Shown: positions 41,453 through 50,147 of the stretch, piece after piece
Layout: each line of letters begins with the position of its first letter
How positions within the stretch are numbered: the first letter of the stretch is position 1
Assembly: GCA_964367935.1 (NCBI GenBank)
Contig: CAYIYZ010000010.1
Coordinates: forward strand, 1 to 59,388
Direction of reading: 5' to 3'
DNA: 59,388 nucleotides
Source: Scatomorpha sp964367935
GTDB lineage: Bacteria; Bacillota; Clostridia; Oscillospirales; Oscillospiraceae
Made by a program: the position numbers and the translations under genes
The notes under the pieces: model-generated
What the model was told of the DNA's origin: nothing
The model's database searches: none
What the model saw: the letters and a program-made list of their open reading frames with translations, nothing else

Positions 41453-42602
41453 GGCGTACCTCGCCGTCTTCACCCTCACTTTCGCCGACAGACACCGCAT
41501 CGGGGTCATTTATTTCATCATATTCAGCAGAATAGGAGCTGTAGTCACCGAACTGGCCGGAGTACTCACTCTTCTTCATTACATGTATATCGTCAGGCGT
41601 TAACATTATGCCGATATAAGCACCGACAGGCTGAAAATCCGTCGTCTGTATGAGCCACTTAAAACCCTTGAAGTCGACTATGATATCATAATGTACACCC
41701 TTGAATGTAACACTCGTTACCGTGCCGCACAGATGTCCGGCCTCCGGCGCAACGATGTCTATGTCTTCGGGGCGTATAACGACATCTATGGGCTCGTCTT
41801 TTCTAAAGCCCTTGTCTATACACTTAAACTTATAGCCGTAAAATTCGACTAAGAAGTCTTCACGCATAATACCGTCTATTATGTTCGATTCACCGATGAA
41901 GTCGGCAACGAAGGCGTTTTCGGGTTCGTTATAGATGTCCTCGGGCGTGCCGATCTGTTGTATGCGTCCTTTATCCATGACGACTACAGTGTCACTCATG
42001 GCGAGCGCCTCTTCCTGATCGTGCGTTACGTAAATAAACGTGATGCCCGTCGCCTGTTGTATGCGCTTAAGCTCGTTCTGCATATCTTTTCGCAGACGCA
42101 AGTCGAGAGCTCCCAAAGGTTCATCCAGAAGAAGCACCTCAGGTTGATTCACAAGAGCACGAGCTATGGCTACACGCTGCTGTTGGCCGCCGGACAGACT
42201 ATTGACTTTCCTATCCTCAAAGCCCGTCAAGGACACGATCTTCAGCATCTCCATGACCGCTCGGTCTATCTCGTCTGCGGATTTCTTTGCAATTTTAAGG
42301 CCGAAGGCAACATTGTCATAAACGTCCAAATGTGGGAACAAAGCGTACTTTTGGAACACTGTGTTCACTCGACGTTTATGCGGCGGGACATCATTAATCC
42401 TCACACCGTCAAATAGAACGTCACCTCCGGTTGGCGTTAAAAATCCGCCAATTATCCGCAGGGTAGTCGTTTTTCCGCAGCCCGATGGGCCTAACAGTGT
42501 GAGGAATTCCTTATCCTTTATAAATAAATCTATTGAATCAAGGACGGTCTCGCCGTCAAATTCCATCCGACACTCGGTCAGACGAATGAGCTCCTTTGTC
42601 AT
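41442..42602 (-). CDS. potA: Spermidine/putrescine ABC ATPase PotA
   Basis: A ~386-residue ATPase with Walker A GPSGCGKTTTLRIIGG, Q-loop FQKYALFPHL, signature LSGGQQQRVAIARAL, Walker B LLLDEPLGALD and H-loop VTHDQEEA, then a C-terminal TOBE regulatory domain (IRPEDIDIV). An acidic tail follows. It energises polyamine uptake. ATG 42608 is also in frame but directly touches GAGGGGG; ATG 42602 has normal spacing. Confidence 0.95.
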   Translation of the reverse strand: MTKELIRLTECRMEFDGETVLDSIDLFIKDKEFLTLLGPSGCGKTTTLRIIGGFLTPTGGDVLFDGVRINDVPPHKRRVNTVFQKYALFPHLDVYDNVAFGLKIAKKSADEIDRAVMEMLKIVSLTGFEDRKVNSLSGGQQQRVAIARALVNQPEVLLLDEPLGALDLRLRKDMQNELKRIQQATGITFIYVTHDQEEALAMSDTVVVMDKGRIQQIGTPEDIYNEPENAFVADFIGESNIIDGIMREDFLVEFYGYKFKCIDKGFRKDEPIDVVIRPEDIDIVAPEAGHLCGTVTSVTFKGVHYDIIVDFKGFKWLIQTTDFQPVGAYIGIMLTPDDIHVMKKSEYSGQFGDYSSYSAEYDEINDPDAVSVGESEGEDGEVRHEE

Positions 42603-42623
42603 TATCATCCCCCTCTTTACTTA

Positions 42624-42643
42624 AGGTGGGAGTTACCCCACCT
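42624..42643 (-). promoter_or_regulatory. Leader hairpin of the pot operon
   Basis: AGGTGGG and CCCACCT form a perfect 7-bp stem with a 6-base loop between the promoter and the potA ribosome binding site. It could modulate mRNA stability or translation; it lacks a T run, so it is not a terminator. Confidence 0.45.
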
Positions 42644-42660
42644 CGACAGATTACAACATG

Positions 42661-42689
42661 AATATACAGATTGCACAGCACATTGTCAA
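42661..42689 (-). promoter_or_regulatory. Promoter of the potABCD operon
   Basis: On the minus strand TTGACA (42689-42684), a 17-base spacer and TATATT (42666-42661), about 60 bases before potA. Confidence 0.8.
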
Positions 42690-42728
42690 CACAAAAATAT
42701 GAAACGCCGTTTTTTTATTATTTATATA

Positions 42729-43697
42729 CTAAAGAAGGCTCTCGTGGAAATATTTTTTCACAAATTCAACATCAGTAATGCGGAAAATTCTACCGTTTAA
42801 GTAGCTCAATATTCCGCCACCGTTTCCAAAGTCAAATTCAAGTTTATACGAGTACAAAAGCTGACCTGTTTCACCATAGGTTTTGTTAACCCTGTCATCG
42901 CCGTATTTACTGTCACCGAGTAGAGGGAAACCGGCATGTGCACACTGTGCACGTATCTGGTGTGTACGCCCTGTCTCAAGTTCGCATTCCAAGAGCGTCA
43001 GCGTACCGGAACGTGCGATGACGGAAAAATGAGTTACGGCAGTCTTGGCGCCCGCCACCACTTGATCACGCACATACACACGGTTTTTGACCGCATCTTT
43101 AAAGATGAAGCCTTTCAAAGTGCCCTGCCTTACAGGCACTTTGCCCGTGACAATACAGACATAACTTTTCTTTAAGTCATGCCGCTTAATGTGATCGTTA
43201 ATGATACGCAGAGCCTCGGCGTTCTTCGCGGCTATTACTATGCCGCCCGTGTTGCGATCTATGCGGTTACATAGAGCCGGCGCAAAGGAGTGTTCCTCAC
43301 GGGGACGCCACTCGCCCTTCTGGTAGCAATAAGCCTGAATGTGCGCTACAAGTGTGTTGTTATCCCACTTGCCTGCGCTGTGGCACAGAACACCGGGCTT
43401 TTTATCGACGAGTATAATATTCTCGTCCTCGTACACGATATTCAGCTTAGGCGTGGCAATTTTGAGGTAGGAATTTTCCTCACGGGGCTTATCGAAGAAC
43501 TCGTCATTAATGTAGAGACTGAGCACATCGCCCTCTGTGAGTCTTGTGTCACGCTTGGCACCCTTGCCATTGACTTTGATACGCTTTAGGCGTATATACT
43601 TCTGCAGTAGTGATTCCGGCAATAGCGGAACAGCCTTGCCGACAAAGCGGTCAAGGCGCTGATTTTCATCATTTTTAGTTATTATTAATTCTTTCAT
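42729..43697 (-). CDS. RluA-family 23S rRNA pseudouridine synthase
   Basis: A 322-residue enzyme with an N-terminal S4 RNA-binding domain (ESLLQKYIRLKRIKVNGKGA) and the RluA catalytic motif with the aspartate in NRIDRNTGGIVIAAK; ETGRTHQIRAQCAHAGFPLLGD is the second conserved block. It changes uridines in 23S rRNA to pseudouridine, as RluC or RluD; which site is not decided here. Monocistronic between divergent or convergent neighbours. Confidence 0.92.
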   Translation of the reverse strand: MKELIITKNDENQRLDRFVGKAVPLLPESLLQKYIRLKRIKVNGKGAKRDTRLTEGDVLSLYINDEFFDKPREENSYLKIATPKLNIVYEDENIILVDKKPGVLCHSAGKWDNNTLVAHIQAYCYQKGEWRPREEHSFAPALCNRIDRNTGGIVIAAKNAEALRIINDHIKRHDLKKSYVCIVTGKVPVRQGTLKGFIFKDAVKNRVYVRDQVVAGAKTAVTHFSVIARSGTLTLLECELETGRTHQIRAQCAHAGFPLLGDSKYGDDRVNKTYGETGQLLYSYKLEFDFGNGGGILSYLNGRIFRITDVEFVKKYFHESLL

Positions 43698-43743
43698 GCC
43701 CCTATTATTATACGAATGAGCTCAGATGTCAACAATCTTGTGA

Positions 43744-43772
43744 GTTGAAATGTAGGAGTGTATGTGTTATAC
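43744..43772 (+). promoter_or_regulatory. Promoter of the DUF5693 gene
   Basis: TTGAAA (43744-43749), a 17-base spacer and TATACT (43767-43772), about 40 bases before the TTG start. Confidence 0.6.
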
Positions 43773-43810
43773 TTGGATTTAAATGTAGTTTTATGGAGTG
43801 ATAAAACATT

Positions 43811-45352
43811 TTGCAAAAATTAAAACAAAACAAAATATTGGCGCTCATGCTCGTCGTGGGACTACTGTGTACGCTCCTTCTCTGCGGCATACGAGTGGGC
43901 TTTGAGTCTGCGGATAAAGTCGTGTCTATAGTCATGACGGAAGATGACGTACGACTTTTGGCTGAGGCTGAGGGTGTGAGCTATGAGCAGTACTTGTCGG
44001 AGCTTAAGGCGGGTGGACTGACTGACGTGTTTGTACCCGATGTGACGAATGAGAACCTTAACCTCTTTTTGGGCGAGGTACATGATGGCAGTGACGCAAC
44101 GGTGGGACTCATAGAGGATAAGGATCAACATGTGCATAATCCCATAGAGGGGTTTACTTACGAGTCTGACTCCGACGTGGTGAGGGTTTTTAAGCTATTG
44201 CCCTATTTCGCGTCACGCTATGCGGTGTTGGGCTACGAGGGTTATGAGGAGATACTGAACATATTTTACCGTGCGGTGTCCGAGCGCAATGTAAGGGTGC
44301 TGTGGATGACACCGTTTACACATACGGAGACGGGTGAAGTTATATCGGATATAGAAGAGTATACGGGTCTCATGGAGGATCTGGCGGAACGTATGGAACC
44401 GCACGGCATGAGTTACGGTGAGTTTACGACCTTGCCGCCCTATGAGCCTAATCTTGTGCTTATACTTGGCGTGCTTGCCGGTGTGACGGCGTGTGGCGTG
44501 ATACTTATCACGAGTGTTTTTAAGTTATCGTCAAAGCTGCGGAATATATTATTTTTCCCGTTTTATGCAGCTGCGGCGGGGTGTTTTTTTGTGTATGAGC
44601 CGGGTGTATCGCTTGTGGTGAGCATACTATTTCCCTGCCTTGCCATATGGTATACAGCCTATGAGGTTGCGAGAGTGGAAGGTACAATGGCACAGACGAT
44701 ATGGCAATATATAAAGATGTTGTTCGTGGCGTTTATTATTGTTATGCTCGGCGGCCTCTGCATAGCTGCCTTAAACAGTGAGAGGGCTTACTTATTATCG
44801 GTGGAGACTTTTATAGGCGTTAAGCTCAGTCAGTCTGTGCCGCTTGTGTATGCTCTACTTATATTCTGCAAGTACTTGTATCCTAAGAAGAATCCTATAG
44901 AGATTTTGAGTGAGTACAAGTCGAATAAGATGTTGTTCGTACTTGGCGTGGTGGCGATTGTCGTGATAGTGGCGGTGTTTTTACTGCGTACGGGTCATCA
45001 GGTGTTACCGGTAAGTGACTATGAGCAGAGGTTTAGAAACTTCTTGGAAGAGGTCTTGCTCGCAAGGCCGAGGACGAAGGAATTTTTGATAGCCTGGCCT
45101 GTGCTTGGTTTGGGTGTGACTGTCATGGCGAGATGGGGCAGGAAGTTTGCTTTACCCTTGACGGGCTTATCGTCCATAGGTTTTGCGTCGGCGGTAAATT
45201 CGTTTTGCCACTATAGGACACCTATATATATATCACTCAGCCGAGAGTTTATAGGATTAGCCTTTGGAGTTTTCTTGGGTCTGGTGGCAATGTTGTGTGC
45301 GGAAATATTGCATAAGGCGCTATGTAAAAAAACAGATGAAAGAATGTGTTGA
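43811..45352 (+). CDS. DUF5693 family multi-pass membrane protein
   Basis: A 513-residue protein: one N-terminal helix (residues 9-26), an extracytoplasmic domain of ~180 residues (YEQYLSELKAGGLTDVFVPD, LLPYFASRYAVLGYEGYEEI, RVLWMTPFTHTETGE), then about nine membrane helices. This layout matches the DUF5693 family of Firmicutes; function unknown. The start is TTG with GGAG about 12 bases ahead, which is weak. The stop overlaps the promoter of the YceD gene. Confidence 0.8.
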   Translation: MQKLKQNKILALMLVVGLLCTLLLCGIRVGFESADKVVSIVMTEDDVRLLAEAEGVSYEQYLSELKAGGLTDVFVPDVTNENLNLFLGEVHDGSDATVGLIEDKDQHVHNPIEGFTYESDSDVVRVFKLLPYFASRYAVLGYEGYEEILNIFYRAVSERNVRVLWMTPFTHTETGEVISDIEEYTGLMEDLAERMEPHGMSYGEFTTLPPYEPNLVLILGVLAGVTACGVILITSVFKLSSKLRNILFFPFYAAAAGCFFVYEPGVSLVVSILFPCLAIWYTAYEVARVEGTMAQTIWQYIKMLFVAFIIVMLGGLCIAALNSERAYLLSVETFIGVKLSQSVPLVYALLIFCKYLYPKKNPIEILSEYKSNKMLFVLGVVAIVVIVAVFLLRTGHQVLPVSDYEQRFRNFLEEVLLARPRTKEFLIAWPVLGLGVTVMARWGRKFALPLTGLSSIGFASAVNSFCHYRTPIYISLSREFIGLAFGVFLGLVAMLCAEILHKALCKKTDERMC

Positions 45353-45377
45353 CAAGGGCGAAGTATTCATTTATAAT
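45349..45377 (+). promoter_or_regulatory. Promoter of the yceD-rpmF unit
   Basis: TTGACA (45349-45354), exactly 17 bases, then TATAAT (45372-45377). This is a consensus housekeeping promoter, as expected for a ribosomal protein gene. Confidence 0.9.
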
Positions 45378-45408
45378 ACTTTGTACGCGTTTAGTCGGAG
45401 GATAGACA

Positions 45409-45900
45409 TTGAAACTAAACTTAAAAGATATCATAGAGATGCCGGGCACGTCTGTGGCGTTTGACTGCGAGCCGGACAAGGAGAACTTAGATTTTCCGGG
45501 TCTTGTTCGATATGAGCGAGGGCCACAAGCGATTGGAACTATAAGAAACAGCGCCGGCGTGTTAAATGTTACCGGACGTATAGAGGCGACTTTACTTTGC
45601 GAGTGCAATAGATGCGGAGCGGAGTTTCTGCTTGACAGAGAGACGGTCATAGATGCGGTAGCGGTGACGGAGGACGAGCCTGAGAACGTGAGAGCGTTTT
45701 TGATAGAGGGCGACATGCTCGATATGGATGACTTATTGGGCACAGTGTTCGCTTTGGATGCTGAGAGCAAACTTTTGTGTTCTGAGGAATGCAAGGGATT
45801 GTGTCATGGGTGCGGAGCGGACTTAAACAAGGGGACTTGCGGGTGCAAGAAGGATGTAGATCCAAGAATGGCTGTGCTGGAGCAGCTTTTGGATAAATAG
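45409..45900 (+). CDS. DUF177 (YceD) family protein
   Basis: A 163-residue protein with four paired cysteines: LLCECNRCGAEFLL, SEECKGLCHGCGADLN and GTCGCKK. The YceD family is conserved before rpmF in most bacteria and is linked to 23S rRNA synthesis or large-subunit assembly. It starts with TTG and GGAGG lies upstream. rpmF follows 39 bases later, so the pair is one transcript. Confidence 0.9.
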   Translation: MKLNLKDIIEMPGTSVAFDCEPDKENLDFPGLVRYERGPQAIGTIRNSAGVLNVTGRIEATLLCECNRCGAEFLLDRETVIDAVAVTEDEPENVRAFLIEGDMLDMDDLLGTVFALDAESKLLCSEECKGLCHGCGADLNKGTCGCKKDVDPRMAVLEQLLDK

Positions 45901-45939
45901 TAACAGTAGCTGCTCGAAACAGCTGTAGGAGGTGTAAAA

Positions 45940-46128
45940 ATGGCAGTACCAAAGAGTAAAGTATCAAGGCAGAGGCGAAATAAGAGGCGTTCATCGGTGT
46001 GGAAGCTTGAAGCGCCGGCAATAGTTGAGTGCCCCGGTTGCGGTGCATACCGTCTGCCACACAGAGCTTGCAAGGCTTGCGGCGTTTACAACGGGCGCGA
46101 GGTAATAAAGCTCGGCGAGGACAAGTAG
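45940..46128 (+). CDS. rpmF: 50S ribosomal protein L32
   Basis: A 62-residue L32 with the start MAVPKSKVSRQRRNKRRS and an intact zinc ribbon (ECPGCGAY and CKACGVYNGRE). The zinc-binding form is typical when zinc is sufficient; a C-minus copy would be elsewhere if present. AGGAGG precedes the ATG. Confidence 0.97.
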   Translation: MAVPKSKVSRQRRNKRRSSVWKLEAPAIVECPGCGAYRLPHRACKACGVYNGREVIKLGEDK

Positions 46129-46143
46129 TAACAGCAGAGAATG

Positions 46144-46166
46144 AAAGGCACCGCAAGGTGCCTTTT
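46144..46166 (+). terminator. Terminator of rpmF (first of two identical hairpins)
   Basis: AAAGGCACC, a GCAA loop and GGTGCCTTTT. An identical 22-base hairpin recurs at 46369-46392. Confidence 0.85.
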
Positions 46167-46368
46167 AAACTGTCGAAAAACAGGTTTTTCGCCAATGAGG
46201 AGTTCTCGGCTTTATAGCCTCGCAAAGTATCTTCGGCGTGTACACGCCCCACCGAAGATGTAATTTAACATTTTTCAAAAATCAGACCGGGCAACTCGCC
46301 GTGATTTTAGAAAAATCTTTGCACGGCAAAGGACGGGGCTTGGTGCCACAACTTTTTTTGACAAGCTC
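46167..46368 (+). other. Non-coding stretch between two identical hairpins
   Basis: No credible gene. The stretch holds partial palindromes (CTTCGGCGTG...CACGCCCCACCGAAG near 46231-46257) and GC-rich fragments resembling pieces of the dispersed repeat family. The flanking copies of the same terminator suggest a duplication or insertion here. Confidence 0.6.
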
Positions 46369-46392
46369 AAAGGCACCGCAAGGTGCCTTTTT
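46369..46392 (+). terminator. Second copy of the rpmF-type terminator hairpin
   Basis: AAAGGCACC, GCAA, GGTGCCTTTTT, matching 46144-46166 almost exactly. Confidence 0.8.
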
Positions 46393-46427
46393 CTGCGTGT
46401 TGAAAACTTAGGGGCGAAGCCAATATG

Positions 46428-46510
46428 AAAGTTTTAATCAACTTTTTTTAAAAAAAGCTGTGGGGTCTTGGGGCAAAGCCTCAACTAAGAAATAAACAAA
46501 AATAAAAACC
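46428..46510 (+). repeat. Dispersed intergenic repeat, copy C
   Basis: AAGTTTTAATCAACTTTTTT, AGCTGTGGGGTCTTGGGGC, AAAGCCTCAACTAAGAAAT and an A-rich tail. The first module is identical to copy B at 29786 and the last to copy A near 26599. Confidence 0.75.
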
Positions 46511-46534
46511 ATGTTTCCGCAGAAAAATGGTTTC

Positions 46535-46595
46535 GGGCGAACACATAGGTTCGCCCCTACAAGGGCAAAAGCATCGGAACGGTCAAGACCGTTCC
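46535..46595 (+). repeat. Pair of REP-like palindromes
   Basis: GGGCGAAC/GTTCGCCC (46535-46556) and GGAACGGTC/GACCGTTCC (46576-46595), each followed by CCCTAC-like sequence. Such short palindromes followed by CTAC are common dispersed elements in Firmicutes genomes. Confidence 0.65.
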
Positions 46596-46619
46596 CTACG
46601 CCCTGTATAAGGAGAGAGT

Positions 46620-47927
46620 ATGCGTAATAGGATAGGCAAAGTAAAAAGCGGCAGTGCCTTGCAGGGCGAGGTTCGTAAGGGCGATAGGCTTGTTTCGATA
46701 AACGGGCACAGGATAGAGGATGTGCTGGATTATCGCTATTATTCCTATGACGCAGAGCTGACTGTGGAGTTTGAGGGTACGGACGGGATACGCCACAGTG
46801 TGAGCGTGAAAAAGCCCGAGGGTGCTGATTTAGGTCTTGACTTTGAGAGCTATTTGATGGATAATCCTCACTCTTGCAGTAATAAATGTGTGTTTTGTTT
46901 TGTTGACCAATTGCCCGAGGGTATGCGTGAGAGTCTGTACTTTAAAGACGATGATGCAAGGTTATCGTTTTTGACCGGCAGTTATATAACCTTGACAAAT
47001 CTTACGGAACGTGAAATAGTACGTATATGTGACCTGAAGATAAGTCCAATCAATGTGTCGGTACATACGACAAACCCTAAATTGCGTACGGAGATGATGG
47101 GAACTAGGCGTGCGGCAGACGTATTAGGATTGTTGAAGCGTCTGTGTGAAGCGGGGATAAAGGCGGACTGTCAGATAGTGTGTTGCCCCGGCATAAATGA
47201 TAAGGACGAGTTGCTACGTTCCATGCGTGATTTGGCAGAGCTTTATCCCGGCGTGAATAGCGTGTCTATAGTGCCTGTGGGTCTCACAAAGTATCGTGAG
47301 GGCTTGGCAAATTTACGGATGTTTACGGAGGATGAGGCGAGGGAGACCATATCTCTTGTGGAGCGCTTTGCATCTGAGTGTAGTGAGAAATACGGTAGCT
47401 CAATATTTTATTGTGCGGACGAGCTTTATTTAAAGGCGAAGCTCCCCTTGCCGAGTGATGAGTACTATGAGGAGTACAGTCAGCTTGAGAACGGCGTTGG
47501 AATGTTGAGGCTGCTCGAGACGGAGTTTGAGCTTGCACTAATGTGTACGGAGGCAGAAGAGGGCGATGGGCATGAGTTCACTATAGCGACGGGCGTGGCG
47601 GCGTCAGCGACGATAGAGAAACTTTTGTTGCGAGCTCAAGAAAAATGTGCTAAGATAAGTGGCAGTGTCAGGGCTATACGCAATGATTTCTTTGGGCACA
47701 GCATAGATGTGGCCGGATTGGTGACAGGCGGTGACTTGGTAAAGCAGCTCAGCGGAACAAAGTTGGGCGAGGTATTGTATATACCACAGAGTATGTTACG
47801 TCATGGTGAGGGCGTATTTTTAGACGATATGAGCACGGAGGAGCTTGGCGCGATATTAGGCGTTGAGGTACGTGCGGTACAAAACTCGGGGGCGGAGCTC
47901 CTTGAGGCGATTTTAGGAGGTAAGTAG
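46620..47927 (+). CDS. DUF512 family protein: PDZ plus radical-SAM-like domain
   Basis: A 435-residue protein. An N-terminal PDZ-like domain (SALQGEVRKGDRLVSINGHR) is followed by HSCSNKCVFCFVDQLPEGMR with a CxxxCxxC cluster motif and by SPINVSVHTTNPKLR of a radical SAM-like barrel; the C-terminal DUF512 region follows (SLVERFASECSEKYGSSIFY). The family is strongly linked to der in Firmicutes and has no established reaction. GGAGAGA lies before ATG, and the stop overlaps the der GTG start by one base. Confidence 0.9.
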   Translation: MRNRIGKVKSGSALQGEVRKGDRLVSINGHRIEDVLDYRYYSYDAELTVEFEGTDGIRHSVSVKKPEGADLGLDFESYLMDNPHSCSNKCVFCFVDQLPEGMRESLYFKDDDARLSFLTGSYITLTNLTEREIVRICDLKISPINVSVHTTNPKLRTEMMGTRRAADVLGLLKRLCEAGIKADCQIVCCPGINDKDELLRSMRDLAELYPGVNSVSIVPVGLTKYREGLANLRMFTEDEARETISLVERFASECSEKYGSSIFYCADELYLKAKLPLPSDEYYEEYSQLENGVGMLRLLETEFELALMCTEAEEGDGHEFTIATGVAASATIEKLLLRAQEKCAKISGSVRAIRNDFFGHSIDVAGLVTGGDLVKQLSGTKLGEVLYIPQSMLRHGEGVFLDDMSTEELGAILGVEVRAVQNSGAELLEAILGGK

Positions 47928-49255
47928 TGGCAAGACCATTGGTAGCGATAGTGGGCAGACCTAATGTTGGCAAGTCGATGTTGTTTAACAGGCTTGTGGG
48001 GCGTAGGTTGTCTATAGTAGAGGACGTGCCGGGCGTAACGAGAGATAGGCTGTATGCCGAGTGTGAGTGGTCGGGCAAGTTGTTCGATATAGTGGATACA
48101 GGCGGAATAGAACCGACGACTGATGATGAGATATTGCTGTTTATGCGTGAGCAGGCGAATATAGCGATAAATGCGGCAGATGTGATTGTGTTGGTGACGG
48201 ATATACGAACGGGTGTAACGGCGGCTGACAAGGAAGTTGCGAATATGTTACTTCGCTCGAGAAAGCCTGTGGTGCTCTGTGTAAATAAGATGGACACAGT
48301 TGGCGGCACCGACCCTGCCATATATGAGTTTTACTCATTGGGCTTGGGCGACCCGATAGCGGTGTCTGCCGTGCACGGTCACGGAACGGGCGACATGTTG
48401 GACGAGTGCTTGGCGCATTTCCCGAGGGAAATGGAGGGCGAGGAAGAGGACGACAGAATAAAGGTAGCGGTAATAGGCAAGCCGAATGTTGGCAAGTCGT
48501 CTTTGATAAACCTTATACTCGGAGAAAACAGAGTAATAGTGGCGGACATGGCAGGCACGACACGAGATGCGGTTGATACGCCGTTTGAGAATCAGCACGG
48601 CAAGTATGTGTTTATAGATACGGCAGGCATACGCAGAAAGTCACGAGTGGATGACAGGATAGAGAAGTTTTCGGTGATGCGAGCGCAGCTTGCGATAGAG
48701 CGTGCGGATGTGTGTTTAATAATGATAGATGCACGAGAGGGCGTAACGGAGCAGGACACGAAGATAGCCGGCATGGCGCATGAATCGGGCAAAGCGAGCG
48801 TAGTAATAGTAAATAAGTGGGACTTGGTGGAAAAAGACGGTAAGACGATGGATAAGATGCGCAAGGAGGTCTTGCGAGATTTATCGTTTATGAGCTATGT
48901 ACCTATACTATTTATATCTGCGATGACAGGACAGCGTACGCAGAGGATATTTGAGCTTGTAAACTTTGTAAATGAGCAGAGTACGATGCGCATAAGGACG
49001 GGCATGCTAAATGAGGTGTTGGGCGATGCACAGGCACGTCAGCAGCCGCCTTCTGATAAGGGCAGGCGTTTGAAGATTTACTATATGACACAGACGTCGG
49101 TGAAGCCTCCGCATTTTGTTCTGTTTTGTAATAGCAAGGAGCTGTTTCACTTCTCGTATCAGCGTTATATAGAAAATCAGATAAGGGCAGTGTTCGGCTT
49201 GGAGGGCACTCCTGTGAGAATGACGATTAGGCAAAAGGGGGAAAAGGAAGAATGA
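47927..49255 (+). CDS. der: Ribosome biogenesis GTPase Der (EngA)
   Basis: A 442-residue protein with two tandem G domains, GRPNVGKSMLFNRLVG with DTGGIE and NKMD, and GKPNVGKSSLINLILG with DTAGIRRKS and NKWDL, and a C-terminal KH-like domain (KIYYMTQTSVKPPHFVLFCN). It is needed for 50S subunit maturation. It starts with GTG, overlapping the DUF512 stop; plsY begins four bases before its end. Confidence 0.96.
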   Translation: MARPLVAIVGRPNVGKSMLFNRLVGRRLSIVEDVPGVTRDRLYAECEWSGKLFDIVDTGGIEPTTDDEILLFMREQANIAINAADVIVLVTDIRTGVTAADKEVANMLLRSRKPVVLCVNKMDTVGGTDPAIYEFYSLGLGDPIAVSAVHGHGTGDMLDECLAHFPREMEGEEEDDRIKVAVIGKPNVGKSSLINLILGENRVIVADMAGTTRDAVDTPFENQHGKYVFIDTAGIRRKSRVDDRIEKFSVMRAQLAIERADVCLIMIDAREGVTEQDTKIAGMAHESGKASVVIVNKWDLVEKDGKTMDKMRKEVLRDLSFMSYVPILFISAMTGQRTQRIFELVNFVNEQSTMRIRTGMLNEVLGDAQARQQPPSDKGRRLKIYYMTQTSVKPPHFVLFCNSKELFHFSYQRYIENQIRAVFGLEGTPVRMTIRQKGEKEE

Positions 49256-49911
49256 CGGTAACATTACTTCTTTGTTTGACGGCGGCGATAGCTTATGCTT
49301 TGGGCAATTTTAACGGTGCGATAATAACATCAGGGCGCATGTTTAAGCGTGACATTCGAAATTCAGGTAGTGGCAATGCCGGGCTTGCGAACTTTTACAG
49401 GACGTTCGGACTACAAGGCATATTGGTGGTCATAGCAGTGGATTTCGGCAAGGGCTTTATAGCGACCTTGCTCGGCGGCTTTATAATGAGTTTTGCCGGC
49501 GAGGGCGAGTACCTCGTGAATATAGGGAAGATGTTTGCGGCATTTTGTGCAGTGATGGGACATATATTCCCGGTGATGTACGGTTTTAAGGGCGGTAAGG
49601 GCGTTTTGACCGGCTTTGCGGGCATTATAGCCGTTGACTGGCGTATAGGACTGATATGTTTTGCGGTGTGGCTGATTTGTCTTGTCAGTACGCGGTATAT
49701 ATCTTTGGGTTCAATGATGGCGCCCGTAGCCTTGCCGATAGCGCTTTTGGGCTTTGACTACGGAGTGACGGCGTTTTGGTTGGGTATGGCGACAGCGTTC
49801 ATAATAGTGATAAAGCATAGGGCGAACATGGTGAGGATAGCGAAGAAGGAAGAACCGAAGTTTGAACTAAAACGGAACGTTTCAAAACGTTTGGATGAGG
49901 ATATAAATTAA
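49252..49911 (+). CDS. plsY: Acyl-phosphate:glycerol-3-phosphate acyltransferase PlsY
   Basis: A 219-residue membrane enzyme with five helices and conserved blocks NSGSGNAGLANFYRTFG (near the family motif), GHIFPVMYGFKGGKGVLTGF and STRYISLGSMMAP. It makes lysophosphatidic acid from acyl-phosphate. It overlaps der by four bases; der-plsY adjacency is common in Firmicutes. A hydrophilic tail closes the protein. Confidence 0.94.
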   Translation: MTVTLLLCLTAAIAYALGNFNGAIITSGRMFKRDIRNSGSGNAGLANFYRTFGLQGILVVIAVDFGKGFIATLLGGFIMSFAGEGEYLVNIGKMFAAFCAVMGHIFPVMYGFKGGKGVLTGFAGIIAVDWRIGLICFAVWLICLVSTRYISLGSMMAPVALPIALLGFDYGVTAFWLGMATAFIIVIKHRANMVRIAKKEEPKFELKRNVSKRLDEDIN

Positions 49912-49915
49912 TACG

Positions 49916-49950
49916 AAGGGGACTGCAATAGTTTGCGGTCCCCTTTTTTT
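49916..49950 (+). terminator. Terminator of the der-plsY unit
   Basis: AAGGGGACTGCAA and TTGCGGTCCCCTT (one T-G pair) with a short loop, followed by seven T. Confidence 0.9.
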
Positions 49951-50002
49951 GTGTATTTATGCGTAATTATGAGGTTTTTTATTACTTACACCTATTTCTA
50001 AA

Positions 50003-50080
50003 GCGCTAATGTTGCGATTTCGTAACATTAGCGCCGAAAGGGGCAAATGCAACTTGAATGCAACCTCTCGTCTCTATAAT
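50003..50080 (+). promoter_or_regulatory. Promoter/operator array of surface-protein gene 1
   Basis: A 32-base palindrome (50003-50034) with 15-bp arms and one mismatch is centred on CGA-TT-TCG. It is followed by ATGCAAC (50047-50053), four bases, ATGCAACC (50058-50065), nine bases and TATAAT (50075-50080). No good -35 is present, so the tandem ATGCAAC repeats, placed where -35 would be, probably bind an activator. The same array occurs before gene 2 at identical spacings. Confidence 0.75.
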
Positions 50081-50147
50081 AGCCACATAAGCAAAAGCCA
50101 AAGGGAAAATAAAGGAAGGCTTAAAGGAAAAGGAAAAGGTGAAAGAC

